From an uncultured Rhodospirillales bacterium (GTDB taxonomy: Bacteria; Pseudomonadota; Alphaproteobacteria; ATCC43930; CGMCC-115725): DNA of 64,000 nt. The notes under the pieces were generated by a model. It had not been told where the DNA came from, ran no database searches, and saw only the letters and a program-made list of their open reading frames with translations. Each line of letters opens with the position of its first letter. Position 1 is the stretch's first letter. This document shows, in pieces, positions 34,840 to 42,664 of this stretch. The stretch is from the NCBI GenBank assembly GCA_903828515.1, contig CAIKMD010000007.1, positions 496,001 to 560,000 of the forward strand, read 5' to 3'. A program made the translations under genes and the position numbers.

Positions 34840-36217
34840 TAGCGCCTCGCTTCGGCATTTGACGGCGGCTGCCGGCCTCGCGCCGGGCCGCTTCATTGCC
34901 GATTCGCGGGTTCGTCTAGGCCTTGCCGATTTTCTGTCGGACGGCACGATCGCGCTGCCGCTCGAACGATTCCGCGGCCGGTCGGTTCTCATCCTCTGCG
35001 ACCGGCAATTGGCCTTCGTGCGGGTGCTGCTGCAGCTCGACGGCATTGCCGCGCGCCTCGTGCTGTGCCCGTCGGATTTCGATTTCGCGCACCTGCCGGC
35101 GGTGACCGCCGAGGCCGAAATCGATGCCATCGTCACGGATAGCGCGGACGTCACCGCCTGTATGGGGTCGGGCATGCCGATCACGGTGTGCGGCCACTAT
35201 CCGGGCGAACCGGAACCCGCTCGTGGCACGGCGACCGAATGGATCCTGTTCACGTCCGGCACCAGCGACCGGCCGAAGCTGGTCGCGCATACCCTCGCCA
35301 GCCTCACCGGGCCACTCGAAGACGGGCTGGCGCAAGCGAGCGACGTCGTCTGGAGCACTTTCTATGACGTTCGCCGCTATGGCGGGATGCAGATCCTGCT
35401 GCGCGGCCTGGTCGGCGGCGGATCGATGGTGCTGTCGCAGGCCGACGAGCCGGTTGCCGATTTCCTCGGCCGCGCCGGCGCGTGCGGGGTCACCCATATA
35501 TCGGGAACGCCGTCGCATTGGCGCCGCGCGCTGATGAGCGCCGCGACCGATCGCATATCGCCGCGTTACGTCCGCCTCTCGGGCGAAGTCGCCGACCAGG
35601 CGATCCTCGACAATCTCGCCGCCGCGTTTCCAGCCGCTGCGATCAGCCACGCCTTCGCCTCGACCGAAGCCGGGGTGGCGTTCGATGTCGGCGATGGCCT
35701 CGCCGGGTTTCCGGCGTGGTTGATCGACCAGGCCGGGGCCAAGGCCAAGGCCGAACTCCGGCTCGAAAACGGCTCGTTGCGCATCCGTTCGGGACGCACG
35801 GCCTCGCGTTATCTCGGCAATCGCGGCGTGTTGAGGGGGCCGGACGGCTTCGTCGATACCGGCGACATGATCGAGGTCCATGCCGGGCGCTGTCACTTCG
35901 CCGGCCGGCGCGAGGGCGTGATCAATGTCGGCGGTCAGAAGGTTCATCCCGAGGAAGTCGAAGCGGTGATCAACCGGTTGCCGGGGGTGCGGATGTCGCG
36001 CGTGCGCGGCCGGCCCAGCCCGATCACCGGGTCGCTGGTGGTGGCCGACATCGTCATGGAGTCATCGGTCGGCGCGGACTCGTTCAAGGCGATGAAGGCC
36101 GGGATACTCGACGCGTGCCGCGCGGCGTTGCCGGCCCACAAGGTGCCGGCGATCCTGCAGGCGGTCGCATCGCTCGACATCGCGGCCTCCGGCAAATTGG
36201 TGCGCCGCCATGCGTAA
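34826..36217 (+). CDS. compact AMP-forming ligase (ANL superfamily) that likely loads the ACP
   Basis: 463 residues, shorter than typical acyl-CoA synthetases (about 520-560). The ATP-binding loop is at residues 141-151 (LFTSGTSDRPK), the A5-like region reads ISHAFASTEAGVAFDVG, the A7 motif is FVDTGDMIEV, the hinge follows with GGQKVHPEEVEAVI, and the catalytic lysine is K457 in ASGKLVRRHA. The start at 34826 (MPQPDSASLRHL) overlaps the ACP by 14 nt, and its end overlaps the SDR by 8 nt, so the proteins are made at similar levels. The context suggests activation of a carboxylic or amino acid and transfer to the adjacent ACP. The substrate is unknown. Confidence 0.87.
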   Translation: MPQPDSASLRHLTAAAGLAPGRFIADSRVRLGLADFLSDGTIALPLERFRGRSVLILCDRQLAFVRVLLQLDGIAARLVLCPSDFDFAHLPAVTAEAEIDAIVTDSADVTACMGSGMPITVCGHYPGEPEPARGTATEWILFTSGTSDRPKLVAHTLASLTGPLEDGLAQASDVVWSTFYDVRRYGGMQILLRGLVGGGSMVLSQADEPVADFLGRAGACGVTHISGTPSHWRRALMSAATDRISPRYVRLSGEVADQAILDNLAAAFPAAAISHAFASTEAGVAFDVGDGLAGFPAWLIDQAGAKAKAELRLENGSLRIRSGRTASRYLGNRGVLRGPDGFVDTGDMIEVHAGRCHFAGRREGVINVGGQKVHPEEVEAVINRLPGVRMSRVRGRPSPITGSLVVADIVMESSVGADSFKAMKAGILDACRAALPAHKVPAILQAVASLDIAASGKLVRRHA

Positions 36218-36944
36218 CGTCCTGGTCAGCGGCGGCAGTCGCGGCCTCGGCCTCGGCATCGCCAAGGCGCTCGCCTATTCCGGTTTTCGGGTCGTCGCGG
36301 TCGCGCGCAAGCTGGGCGATCATCTGCCGCCGGTTCGCGCCGAGATCGAACGCGAAGCCACGGGCGCGCTGCATTTTCGCCCCTACGACTTGTCCAATAT
36401 CGGCGGCCTTGCCGAGCTGGTGAAGGGACTGAGCCGCGAATTCGGTCCGTTCTATGGCCTCGTCAACAACGCGGCGCTCGGCACCAGCGGCATTCTGACC
36501 AACATGAAGGATGCCGCGCTCGAAGAGTTGATCCATCTCAACGTGACATCGCCGATCGCGCTGACGAAATACGTCACCCGCTCGATGATGACCGGGCAAG
36601 GCGGACGGATCGTCAATGTATCGTCGGTGGTTGCCCGTACCGGCTATAGCGGCCTCTCGGTCTACAGCGCGACCAAGGCGGCCTTCACCGGGTTCACCCG
36701 CTCGCTGGCGCGCGAACTGGGGCCGCTGGGCATCACCGTCAACGCGGTCGAGCCGGGTTTCGTCGATACTGAGATGACGCATGATCTCACCGAGAAGCAA
36801 CGCGCCCAGATCGTCCGGCGCAGCGCCTTGAAACGCATGCCCGAGATCGTCGATATCGCCGACACGGTCGATTACCTGTTCAGCGACAAGGCGCGTATGA
36901 TCACGGGAACGACCGTCACGGTGGATGCCGGCACCACGGCTTAG
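36210..36944 (+). CDS. FabG-like short-chain dehydrogenase/reductase
   Basis: 244-residue NAD(P)-dependent SDR. The cofactor loop SGGSRGLGLG is at residues 7-16, NNAALGTSG follows near residue 88, the catalytic serine is in VNVSSVVARTG, and tyrosine and lysine are in YSATKAAF near residue 152. It ends with the FabG-type TGTTVTVDAG. It overlaps the ligase gene by 8 nt and is the last gene of the plus-strand operon. FabG homologues reduce beta-ketoacyl-ACP; here it could reduce or oxidise the ACP-bound intermediate. The 3' end overlaps the convergent small gene by 4 nt. Confidence 0.92.
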   Translation: MRNVLVSGGSRGLGLGIAKALAYSGFRVVAVARKLGDHLPPVRAEIEREATGALHFRPYDLSNIGGLAELVKGLSREFGPFYGLVNNAALGTSGILTNMKDAALEELIHLNVTSPIALTKYVTRSMMTGQGGRIVNVSSVVARTGYSGLSVYSATKAAFTGFTRSLARELGPLGITVNAVEPGFVDTEMTHDLTEKQRAQIVRRSALKRMPEIVDIADTVDYLFSDKARMITGTTVTVDAGTTA

Positions 36945-37156
36945 ACCGGATCATCCTGAGGCGGCGGATCCTGGGTCGGTTGGGTGTCGACATGACGGTC
37001 GCCATGCCAAATCTCGACGCGATGATAATTGCCAGCTTGGGCGAGAAGTTGAGCGGCGACGCGTTTGGCGGTGTCGTCGCTCTCGCATTGGATCACGGCC
37101 TTCGACGTGTTGCCGGTCTCCAGATTGACGAAATTACATTTGTAATCTTGCGCCAC
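36941..37156 (-). CDS. 71-residue orphan protein, family member B
   Basis: Small protein starting at GTG 37156 (MAQDYKCNFVNLETGN). It shares Y-x-C, a helix with DDTAKRVAAQLLAQA, and the strand VEIWHGDRHVDT with the products at 24063-24266 and 48926-49141, and ends in a proline-rich acidic tail (QDPPPQDDP). There is no Shine-Dalgarno. Its upstream sequence is conserved with that of member C (see 37157-37196), so this copy and member C are a duplicated gene-plus-promoter unit. Function unknown; it converges with the SDR gene with a 4-nt overlap. Confidence 0.72.
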   Translation of the reverse strand: MAQDYKCNFVNLETGNTSKAVIQCESDDTAKRVAAQLLAQAGNYHRVEIWHGDRHVDTQPTQDPPPQDDPV

Positions 37157-37196
37157 CCCAGAACCCTAAAATAGGGTGCGCGGTCTTCGCTAGATT
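37157..37196 (-). promoter_or_regulatory. conserved upstream element of small-protein gene B
   Basis: On the minus strand AATCTA, a 17-nt spacer and TATTTTA-G-GGTTC run to within about 4 nt of the GTG start. The element at 49142-49182 upstream of member C has AATCCA, 17 nt and TATTTTA-T-GGTTC in the same place. If TATTTT is the -10, the transcript would be almost leaderless. The inverted repeat ACCCTA-AAA-TAGGGT (37163-37177, plus strand) overlaps it. Confidence 0.45.
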
Positions 37197-37222
37197 CGGA
37201 AAATACCTAGAGCGGAGTCGGC

Positions 37223-39067
37223 TTAGAGACGCCGTGCGCCGGTCGCGATCGACTGCTGAAGCTCGGCGTCACAGACGACAAAGCAACCCGCGCCCCGATC
37301 GTTGAACCAGACCGGATCGGTTGCTTCGAGATAACCTTCCTTCGCCAGCCGCCCGCTTTGCAGCTTGAACGTGCCGGTGAGATCGAGGCCGTCGCCGATC
37401 CGCAGGAACAAGGGCTGGGCGTAGCTTGGCAGCCGCGCGTCGAGATGGGCCGATAACGCCGCGAGATCGAAGCGCCCGTCGGTCGTGATCGCGGCCATGC
37501 CGGCGCGGCCTTCGTGGCCCGCGATCTTCACGCCATAGATGACGGCATCGGTCACGCCGGGGCAGGCGCGCAACACGCCGGCGACTTCGGTGCTGGCGAC
37601 GTTCTCGCCCTTCCATCGAAACGTGTCGCCGATGCGGTCGACGAAATAGAAATAGCCGGCCGCGTCTTTGCGCATCAGATCGCCGGTGCGGAACCAGCGG
37701 TCGCCGACCGTGAATACATGATCGAGCAGTTTGCACTCGGTGGCTGCCTGATCGGTGTAGCCGTCGAATTGCCGCGCCGGAGATTGCGACGATTTCAGGA
37801 CCCGCCCGAGCGCCTCGCCGACTTCGTCGGGGCCGCAGGCGATGCATCGTCCATCGGCATCGCGCGAGGGGGCGCCGGTCTCGGCGTCGCAGCGGACCAG
37901 CGCGATTGGGAATCGCTGTGCCAGAAACGGCGGCACCCGTCCGATCGCCCCCGGCTTGCCTTCGCAATTGTAGAGCGACACGCTGCCTTCGGTGGCGGCA
38001 TAGAATTCGAGAATTTGCGGTACGCCGAAGCGTTGCGCGAACGACGTCCATACGTCGCTCTGCAAGCCGTTGCCGCAAGCGAGGCGCAACCGGTGCTCGT
38101 TTTCGCGGGGATGCGGCGGGCTGGCGACGAGATAGCGGCACAATTCGCCGATATACTGGAAGATGGTGCAGCCGCCCTCGACGACATCGTCCCAGAACCG
38201 GCTGGCGGAAAAGCGCGCGCGGATCAGGACCGAGCCGCCCTTGACCAGCATGGCGCCAATCGCGACCACGCCTCCGGTACTGTGATAGAGCGGCAGACAG
38301 TCGTAGAGACGGTCTTCCGGCTGCGCGTCCATCATGCCGGCGAACCAGAAGCTCCATTCGACGATGCGGCCATGGGTCACGCGGGCCGCCTTCGGCGCGC
38401 CGGTGGTGCCGGAGGTATAAATCAGCAAAGCCAATTGCTCGAGGACCGGCAGTGGCATTTCTGTTTCGGGCAACGGCGCCGGGCTAAAGGGCGCGATCGC
38501 CGGTTCGAACCGTTGGTGGTCGCCGGCCGATCCTTCGCCATGAACCCAGATGCCGGTGTCCGGCGGAAGCCGACCGGCCAGCGCTGTCAATGCGGGCAAC
38601 AGCGAGTCCGCCACGATGATCCGGGTCGATTGGGCGACGCCGATGCTGTGCAGCAACGCGTCACCGACGAGATTGGTGTTGATCAAGGCGACGACGCAGC
38701 CGGCGCGGGTCAGCCCGAGCCAGATCGCGACGTAGTCGGGGCAATTGGGCATCAACAGGCAGATGGGCGTTCCCGCCGTGAAACCTCGCGCCGATGCCCA
38801 GCGCGCAATCCGGTTCGATGTCGCCGCGAGATCGCTGTAGCTGAGCGTCCGGCCTTCGCCGAGCAAGGCCGGGCGATCAGCGTGCCGCGCCGCGAGTTCG
38901 TCGAGCAAAGCGGGCAGGGTGACGGTGGGCGCGTCGTCGAGGATCTTGATCGCCGTCAGCGCGCGGATCCATGACTTCAGCGCCGCGCCGCCAGCCGATG
39001 GCGCGCTCGCCGTTTCCGAGCTTTGGTCGCGGCGGATGATTGCCGGCGGCGTATCGATGGCGGACAT
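37223..39067 (-). CDS. FATP-type long-chain/very-long-chain acyl-CoA synthetase
   Basis: 614-residue AMP-forming ligase of the fatty acid transport protein (FATP/FadD6) subgroup. The P-loop LIYTSGTTGAPKAARVTH is near residue 240, DCLPLYHSTGG and the FATP signature YIGELCRYLVASPP follow, then WFRTGDLMRKDAAGYFYFVD and GDTFRWKGENVASTEVA near residue 500. It would activate a long-chain acid to acyl-CoA. It lies next to the SDR end of the cluster on the opposite strand, and its upstream region carries the same palindrome as the divergent cluster promoter, which is the reason to count it in the pathway. Confidence 0.9.
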   Translation of the reverse strand: MSAIDTPPAIIRRDQSSETASAPSAGGAALKSWIRALTAIKILDDAPTVTLPALLDELAARHADRPALLGEGRTLSYSDLAATSNRIARWASARGFTAGTPICLLMPNCPDYVAIWLGLTRAGCVVALINTNLVGDALLHSIGVAQSTRIIVADSLLPALTALAGRLPPDTGIWVHGEGSAGDHQRFEPAIAPFSPAPLPETEMPLPVLEQLALLIYTSGTTGAPKAARVTHGRIVEWSFWFAGMMDAQPEDRLYDCLPLYHSTGGVVAIGAMLVKGGSVLIRARFSASRFWDDVVEGGCTIFQYIGELCRYLVASPPHPRENEHRLRLACGNGLQSDVWTSFAQRFGVPQILEFYAATEGSVSLYNCEGKPGAIGRVPPFLAQRFPIALVRCDAETGAPSRDADGRCIACGPDEVGEALGRVLKSSQSPARQFDGYTDQAATECKLLDHVFTVGDRWFRTGDLMRKDAAGYFYFVDRIGDTFRWKGENVASTEVAGVLRACPGVTDAVIYGVKIAGHEGRAGMAAITTDGRFDLAALSAHLDARLPSYAQPLFLRIGDGLDLTGTFKLQSGRLAKEGYLEATDPVWFNDRGAGCFVVCDAELQQSIATGARRL

Positions 39068-39130
39068 GGCGTCAGGCTAAGGCGACTAAGCGACTAATTG
39101 GATAACGCGACCCGTTTCCCATCGATGCGA

Positions 39131-39148
39131 AAGCTAAAATTTTAGCTT
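39131..39148. promoter_or_regulatory. palindromic operator candidate, copy 2
   Basis: AAGCTAAAATTTTAGCTT is a perfect 18-bp palindrome 63 nt before the FATP-type ligase start. Its 12-bp core is identical to 33682-33693. A short tandem of GCGACTAA (39082-39097) lies between it and the start codon. Confidence 0.6.
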
Positions 39149-39240
39149 GTTTTGAATCGAAATATTCGCCCTGCGTGCGTGGATCGCGTTGATCCTGTGA
39201 TACCGTGAGACGGCCAAATCGGCGGCGGAACGGGAAATTC

Positions 39241-39885
39241 GTGTCGAGATCGCGCAGCATCAACCCTCTGTGGCCGGCCCGGTCTTTTGGTGTCGCGCTC
39301 GGGCTCGCCTTGACCGTGCTCGCCATCGTCGGATTCGGCGATGACGGGATTCATGGGGCCTTGCTGGCGACGGCGCGTCTGGCCTTCCTGCTGTTCTGGC
39401 TCGCCTATGCCGGTGGCGCCCTGGCGTCGTTGTTCGGTTCGACCTTCGAGCCGCTGCGGCAACACGCGCGCGAATTCGGCCTCGCCTTCGCGGCGGCGCT
39501 CGCGGTGCATCTGGGGCTGGTCGCGTCGCTCTACGTGATCGGCGATCCGCCGCCGGTGAGAACGCTGTTCGTTTTCGGCATCGCCGCTTTGTGCGTCTAT
39601 GGGCTTGCGCTGGGCTCGATCGGTCGTCTGCGGCAAGCTCTGGGCGCGAGGGCGTGGTCGTTTCTGCGTTTTGCCGGGATGAACTATGTGGCTGCCGCCT
39701 TCATCCTCGATTTCCTGCGCGACCCGTTCGAGGCCGGCTTGCTTCATGCCTTGATGTACTGGCCTTTTGCCGCTCTCGCTCTCGTCGGTCCGGCTCTGCG
39801 TGTCGTCGCCGCGTTCCATGCACTGCGTGAGTCGAAGATACCCCCATGCAAGGGCGTCAATGCGACGAGCTCAGCGCGGCCGTGA
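39241..39885 (+). CDS. ferric-reductase-like six-helix membrane protein
   Basis: 214-residue integral membrane protein with about six hydrophobic helices, resembling the ferric reductase-like transmembrane domain found in MsrQ and NOX-type proteins: PARSFGVALGLALTVLAIVG, then LLFWLAYAGGALASLFG, then AVHLGLVASLYV, then AGMNYVAAAFILDF. Histidines in the helices could bind heme, but only AVHLGL is clearly placed like a heme ligand. No FAD/NAD domain is attached, so electron donors are unclear. Start: GTG at 39241 was preferred because gaacggga lies just upstream; GTG at 39205 would add 12 residues. Its 3' end overlaps the convergent LPG-synthase-like gene by 15 nt. Confidence 0.6.
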   Translation: MSRSRSINPLWPARSFGVALGLALTVLAIVGFGDDGIHGALLATARLAFLLFWLAYAGGALASLFGSTFEPLRQHAREFGLAFAAALAVHLGLVASLYVIGDPPPVRTLFVFGIAALCVYGLALGSIGRLRQALGARAWSFLRFAGMNYVAAAFILDFLRDPFEAGLLHALMYWPFAALALVGPALRVVAAFHALRESKIPPCKGVNATSSARP

Positions 39886-40884
39886 CAGCATCGGTCGGCG
39901 GGTCGCGAAAGCGATCAGTCCGATGCTTAACGTCGGCAGCAGCGCGACGAAATGTTGCAGCACGGATGCGGCGAGCGCCGTCGCGGTCGGTACGCCCAGC
40001 GACTGATAGATGATCAGGACCGTGGCTTCGTAAACGCCGAGGTTGCCCGGCGTGCGCAAAAGCGTCGCGAGGCTCAACGCGGCGATCACCAGGATGGCGC
40101 TTTCCGGCGGAAGCGTGATATCGCAGGCGTGCTGGACCGCCAGGGCGGCCAACACGTCGCAACTGATTTTCCCGATCGCATAGAGATATCCGACACTCAT
40201 CCGAACGCGGCTGCGCAGCACGTCGAGGTGCCGGGCGCCGTCGCAGATTTTCGTCGCCAGCCGGGCGATCCGGCCCGGCCGACGGTCGACATAGCGCCTG
40301 ATCCCCGTCGTGCCGTGGACGACGGTGAACAGGATGACGACGACCACGGCAAAAACGCCCAACAGCGAAAGCGCGCCGTCGCGAATCCAGGGCGGTGAGG
40401 GCATCACGAGCGAGGCGACGCCCAAAACCGACAACCGGGCCATGCCGGTCAGCATCAGATCGGCCACGACCACCGACGTCGATGCGCCCGAAGATAGGCC
40501 GCCCCGAAAGGTCAAAAGCCCGATCGCCATGGCCTGGGTGCCCAAAGCCGGCAAGAAGACGTGCGACAATGACACGAGCGCGGTGATGTCCAACATGCGC
40601 AGCCAGCGCGGACGCTCGGCGACGGGTGCGAGCAGCCACCATTGCGACGCCCATAACGGAAAGATCGAGCAGTTCACGGCCAATGCGGCAAAGATCCAGA
40701 GCGGCTTTGCGTCCTGCAACGCGGACCAGGCTTCCGCCCACGGCACGCCACGCGCCGCGATGGCGAGGCAGACCGCCAGAATGATCAGAATCACCGGCCA
40801 ATGCAGTTTCCAGCGGCGACAAGCGGCCCAGGCCGCGGCGCGCAGTCGTCCCATCGAACGAGGCGAAGCTTCACCCAAGTTCAA
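39871..40884 (-). CDS. lysylphosphatidylglycerol synthase TM region/UPF0104-like flippase-domain protein
   Basis: 337-residue polytopic inner-membrane protein with about eight helices. The pattern WPVILIILAVCLAIAARGV followed by LSLATLLRTPGNLGVYEATV (near residue 285) matches the LPG_synthase_TM/UPF0104 family, whose P-G-N-x-G-x-x-E motif is diagnostic. These domains move lipids or glycolipids across the membrane. There is no attached synthase domain. The start is taken as TTG 40884; ATG 40854 is an alternative. Confidence 0.78.
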   Translation of the reverse strand: MNLGEASPRSMGRLRAAAWAACRRWKLHWPVILIILAVCLAIAARGVPWAEAWSALQDAKPLWIFAALAVNCSIFPLWASQWWLLAPVAERPRWLRMLDITALVSLSHVFLPALGTQAMAIGLLTFRGGLSSGASTSVVVADLMLTGMARLSVLGVASLVMPSPPWIRDGALSLLGVFAVVVVILFTVVHGTTGIRRYVDRRPGRIARLATKICDGARHLDVLRSRVRMSVGYLYAIGKISCDVLAALAVQHACDITLPPESAILVIAALSLATLLRTPGNLGVYEATVLIIYQSLGVPTATALAASVLQHFVALLPTLSIGLIAFATRRPMLSRPR

Positions 40885-41034
40885 TCCTCGCGAAACTTCT
40901 CGTGATCAACGCCAAGCGGACGGGATGATAGTAACAGAGATTGCCCGGTCGGGTTCGATCGGCAACAGCCTGTCCAATTTCCGAAACTTTCTTGCTAAGA
41001 AGCGCGTTCGGCGGCCGACCACGGAGATGCGTTC

Positions 41035-41772
41035 ATGACCGGAAAAATCCACATCGGCATCGGCGGCTGGACCTTCGAACCCTGGCGCGGTGTGTTCTAT
41101 CCCGATGGGCTGGTTCACCGGCGCGAACTGGAATTCGCCAGCCGCAAGCTCACCTCGATCGAGATCAACGGGACCTATTATTCGACCTTCAAGCCGGCGA
41201 GCTGGGCCAAGTGGCGGGCGGAGACGCCCGACGGTTTCGTCTTCGCGGTGAAGGCATCGCGATTCTGCACCAACCGCAAGGAATTGTCCGGCGCCGGCGA
41301 ATCGATCACCCGGTTCATCGGCCAAGGCATGAGCGAATTGGGCGATCGCCTCGGGCCGATCAATTGGCAATTCATGGCGACCAAGAAATTCGATCCGGCG
41401 GATTTCGAAGGATTCCTCAAATTGCTGCCGCGCGAAATCGACGGCGTGCCGTTGCGCCACGCGCTCGAGGTCCGCAGTCCGACCTTCAAGACCGCGCAGT
41501 TCTACGATCTGGCCCGGCGGTACAACGCCGCCATCGTCTTCGTCGACGATGACGGTTTCCCGGTCATCGACGAGGCGACGGCGGATTTCACCTATGCGCG
41601 GCTGATGCGCACCGAGGAGAAGGTCGCGACCGGCTATCCGGCCGCCGATCTGGATGGCTGGGCCAAGCGCGCCAAGGCATGGGCGAAGCGCGGCGAGACT
41701 TATGTCTATTTCATCTCGGGTGCGAAGGTGCGCGCTCCGGCAGCGGCACAGGCGCTGATCGAACGCGTCTAG
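41035..41772 (+). CDS. DUF72 domain protein (YecE-like)
   Basis: 245-residue cytoplasmic TIM-barrel-like protein. The start IHIGIGGWTFEPWRGVFYPD and the block IEINGTYYSTFKPASWAKW are typical of DUF72, as are FAVKASRFCTNRK near residue 80 and FTYARLMRTEE near residue 185. cacggagatgcgttc precedes the ATG. Function is unknown in the whole family; a nuclease-like or sugar-binding role has been guessed from structure. The 3' end overlaps the convergent ankyrin gene by 4 nt. Confidence 0.85.
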   Translation: MTGKIHIGIGGWTFEPWRGVFYPDGLVHRRELEFASRKLTSIEINGTYYSTFKPASWAKWRAETPDGFVFAVKASRFCTNRKELSGAGESITRFIGQGMSELGDRLGPINWQFMATKKFDPADFEGFLKLLPREIDGVPLRHALEVRSPTFKTAQFYDLARRYNAAIVFVDDDGFPVIDEATADFTYARLMRTEEKVATGYPAADLDGWAKRAKAWAKRGETYVYFISGAKVRAPAAAQALIERV

Positions 41773-42410
41773 CGACCCGCGGCGACCTTGAGCGATTGCT
41801 GGATCGTATTGTTCGATGCCCAGTCGATGGCATCGCGTCCGGTGTAGTCCTGTTTCTTCGGGTCGGCGTGGCTTTGCAGAAGCAGACGGACGGCAGATTG
41901 TTGTCCTTTGCCGGCGGCCAGCATCAGCGGAGTCTTGCCCTGCAGATCCTGTGAATCGACGTTGGCTTTGGCGGCCAGCAGGAGCCGCATGACGTCGAGG
42001 CTGCTGCGTTCGGCCGCCCAATGCAGGGCGCTCTTGCCGAGCCGGTCGCGCAGGTCGAGTTGCGCGCCATGGTTCAACAAGTCCTGGGCGATCCCGGCGT
42101 TGTTGTTGCGGGCGGCATTGATCAGCCCGGTATTGCCGTTGTCGTCGGTATCGTTGGCGCTGCTGCCGCTGCCGAGCAGCAAGGTCACCGTATCCGCCTT
42201 GTCGGCGCCCGCCGCCGCCGCGACGTTTCCCGCCGGCGCTGAACCGAAGAGCGACAGGGTCTTGGGCACTTTCGGGACGCCGCTCAAGGGATTGGCCGAA
42301 CTCGACTGCGCCTGGGCGTGGATGAGGGGAGCGCTCAGCAAAAGGAGCGTCATCGCCAGCCGGACCGGCCAGCGACAGAAGGCCGCCGTCCCGTATCCCG
42401 ATCCCATCAT
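41769..42410 (-). CDS. secreted ankyrin-repeat protein
   Basis: 213 residues. A signal peptide (helix FCRWPVRLAMTLLLLSAPLI, cleavage after AQAQ) precedes a Pro/Ser/Ala-rich linker and four to five ankyrin repeats from about residue 88: NGNTGLINAARNNNAGIAQD, GKSALHWAAERSSLDVMRLL, GKTPLMLAAGKGQQSAVRLL, and a final GRDAIDWASNN. Periplasmic ankyrin proteins often act in protein or catalase handling; the partner is unknown. Monocistronic. Confidence 0.87.
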   Translation of the reverse strand: MMGSGYGTAAFCRWPVRLAMTLLLLSAPLIHAQAQSSSANPLSGVPKVPKTLSLFGSAPAGNVAAAAGADKADTVTLLLGSGSSANDTDDNGNTGLINAARNNNAGIAQDLLNHGAQLDLRDRLGKSALHWAAERSSLDVMRLLLAAKANVDSQDLQGKTPLMLAAGKGQQSAVRLLLQSHADPKKQDYTGRDAIDWASNNTIQQSLKVAAGR

Positions 42411-42664
42411 GGTTGCGCCTGTTTCATCGTCGTCGCGGACATCTTACGCGGCTTCGCGCGGGAAAGACTAGAACGCGCGCGGCGTGCGGGGTTCGGAAAG
42501 TACCTATTGTTTAGGCCTTGAGATTGGCCCCCGTCCAGCCGATCCTGATCCGATCGGTTGTCGCACGTCCTCGTCCCACCGATCGACTAAAACAAAATCC
42601 GGCCGTTTTCGTTCCGGCGATGATATGTGGCCGGGACGGAGACGATGAGCAGGAGCAGGGCGCG

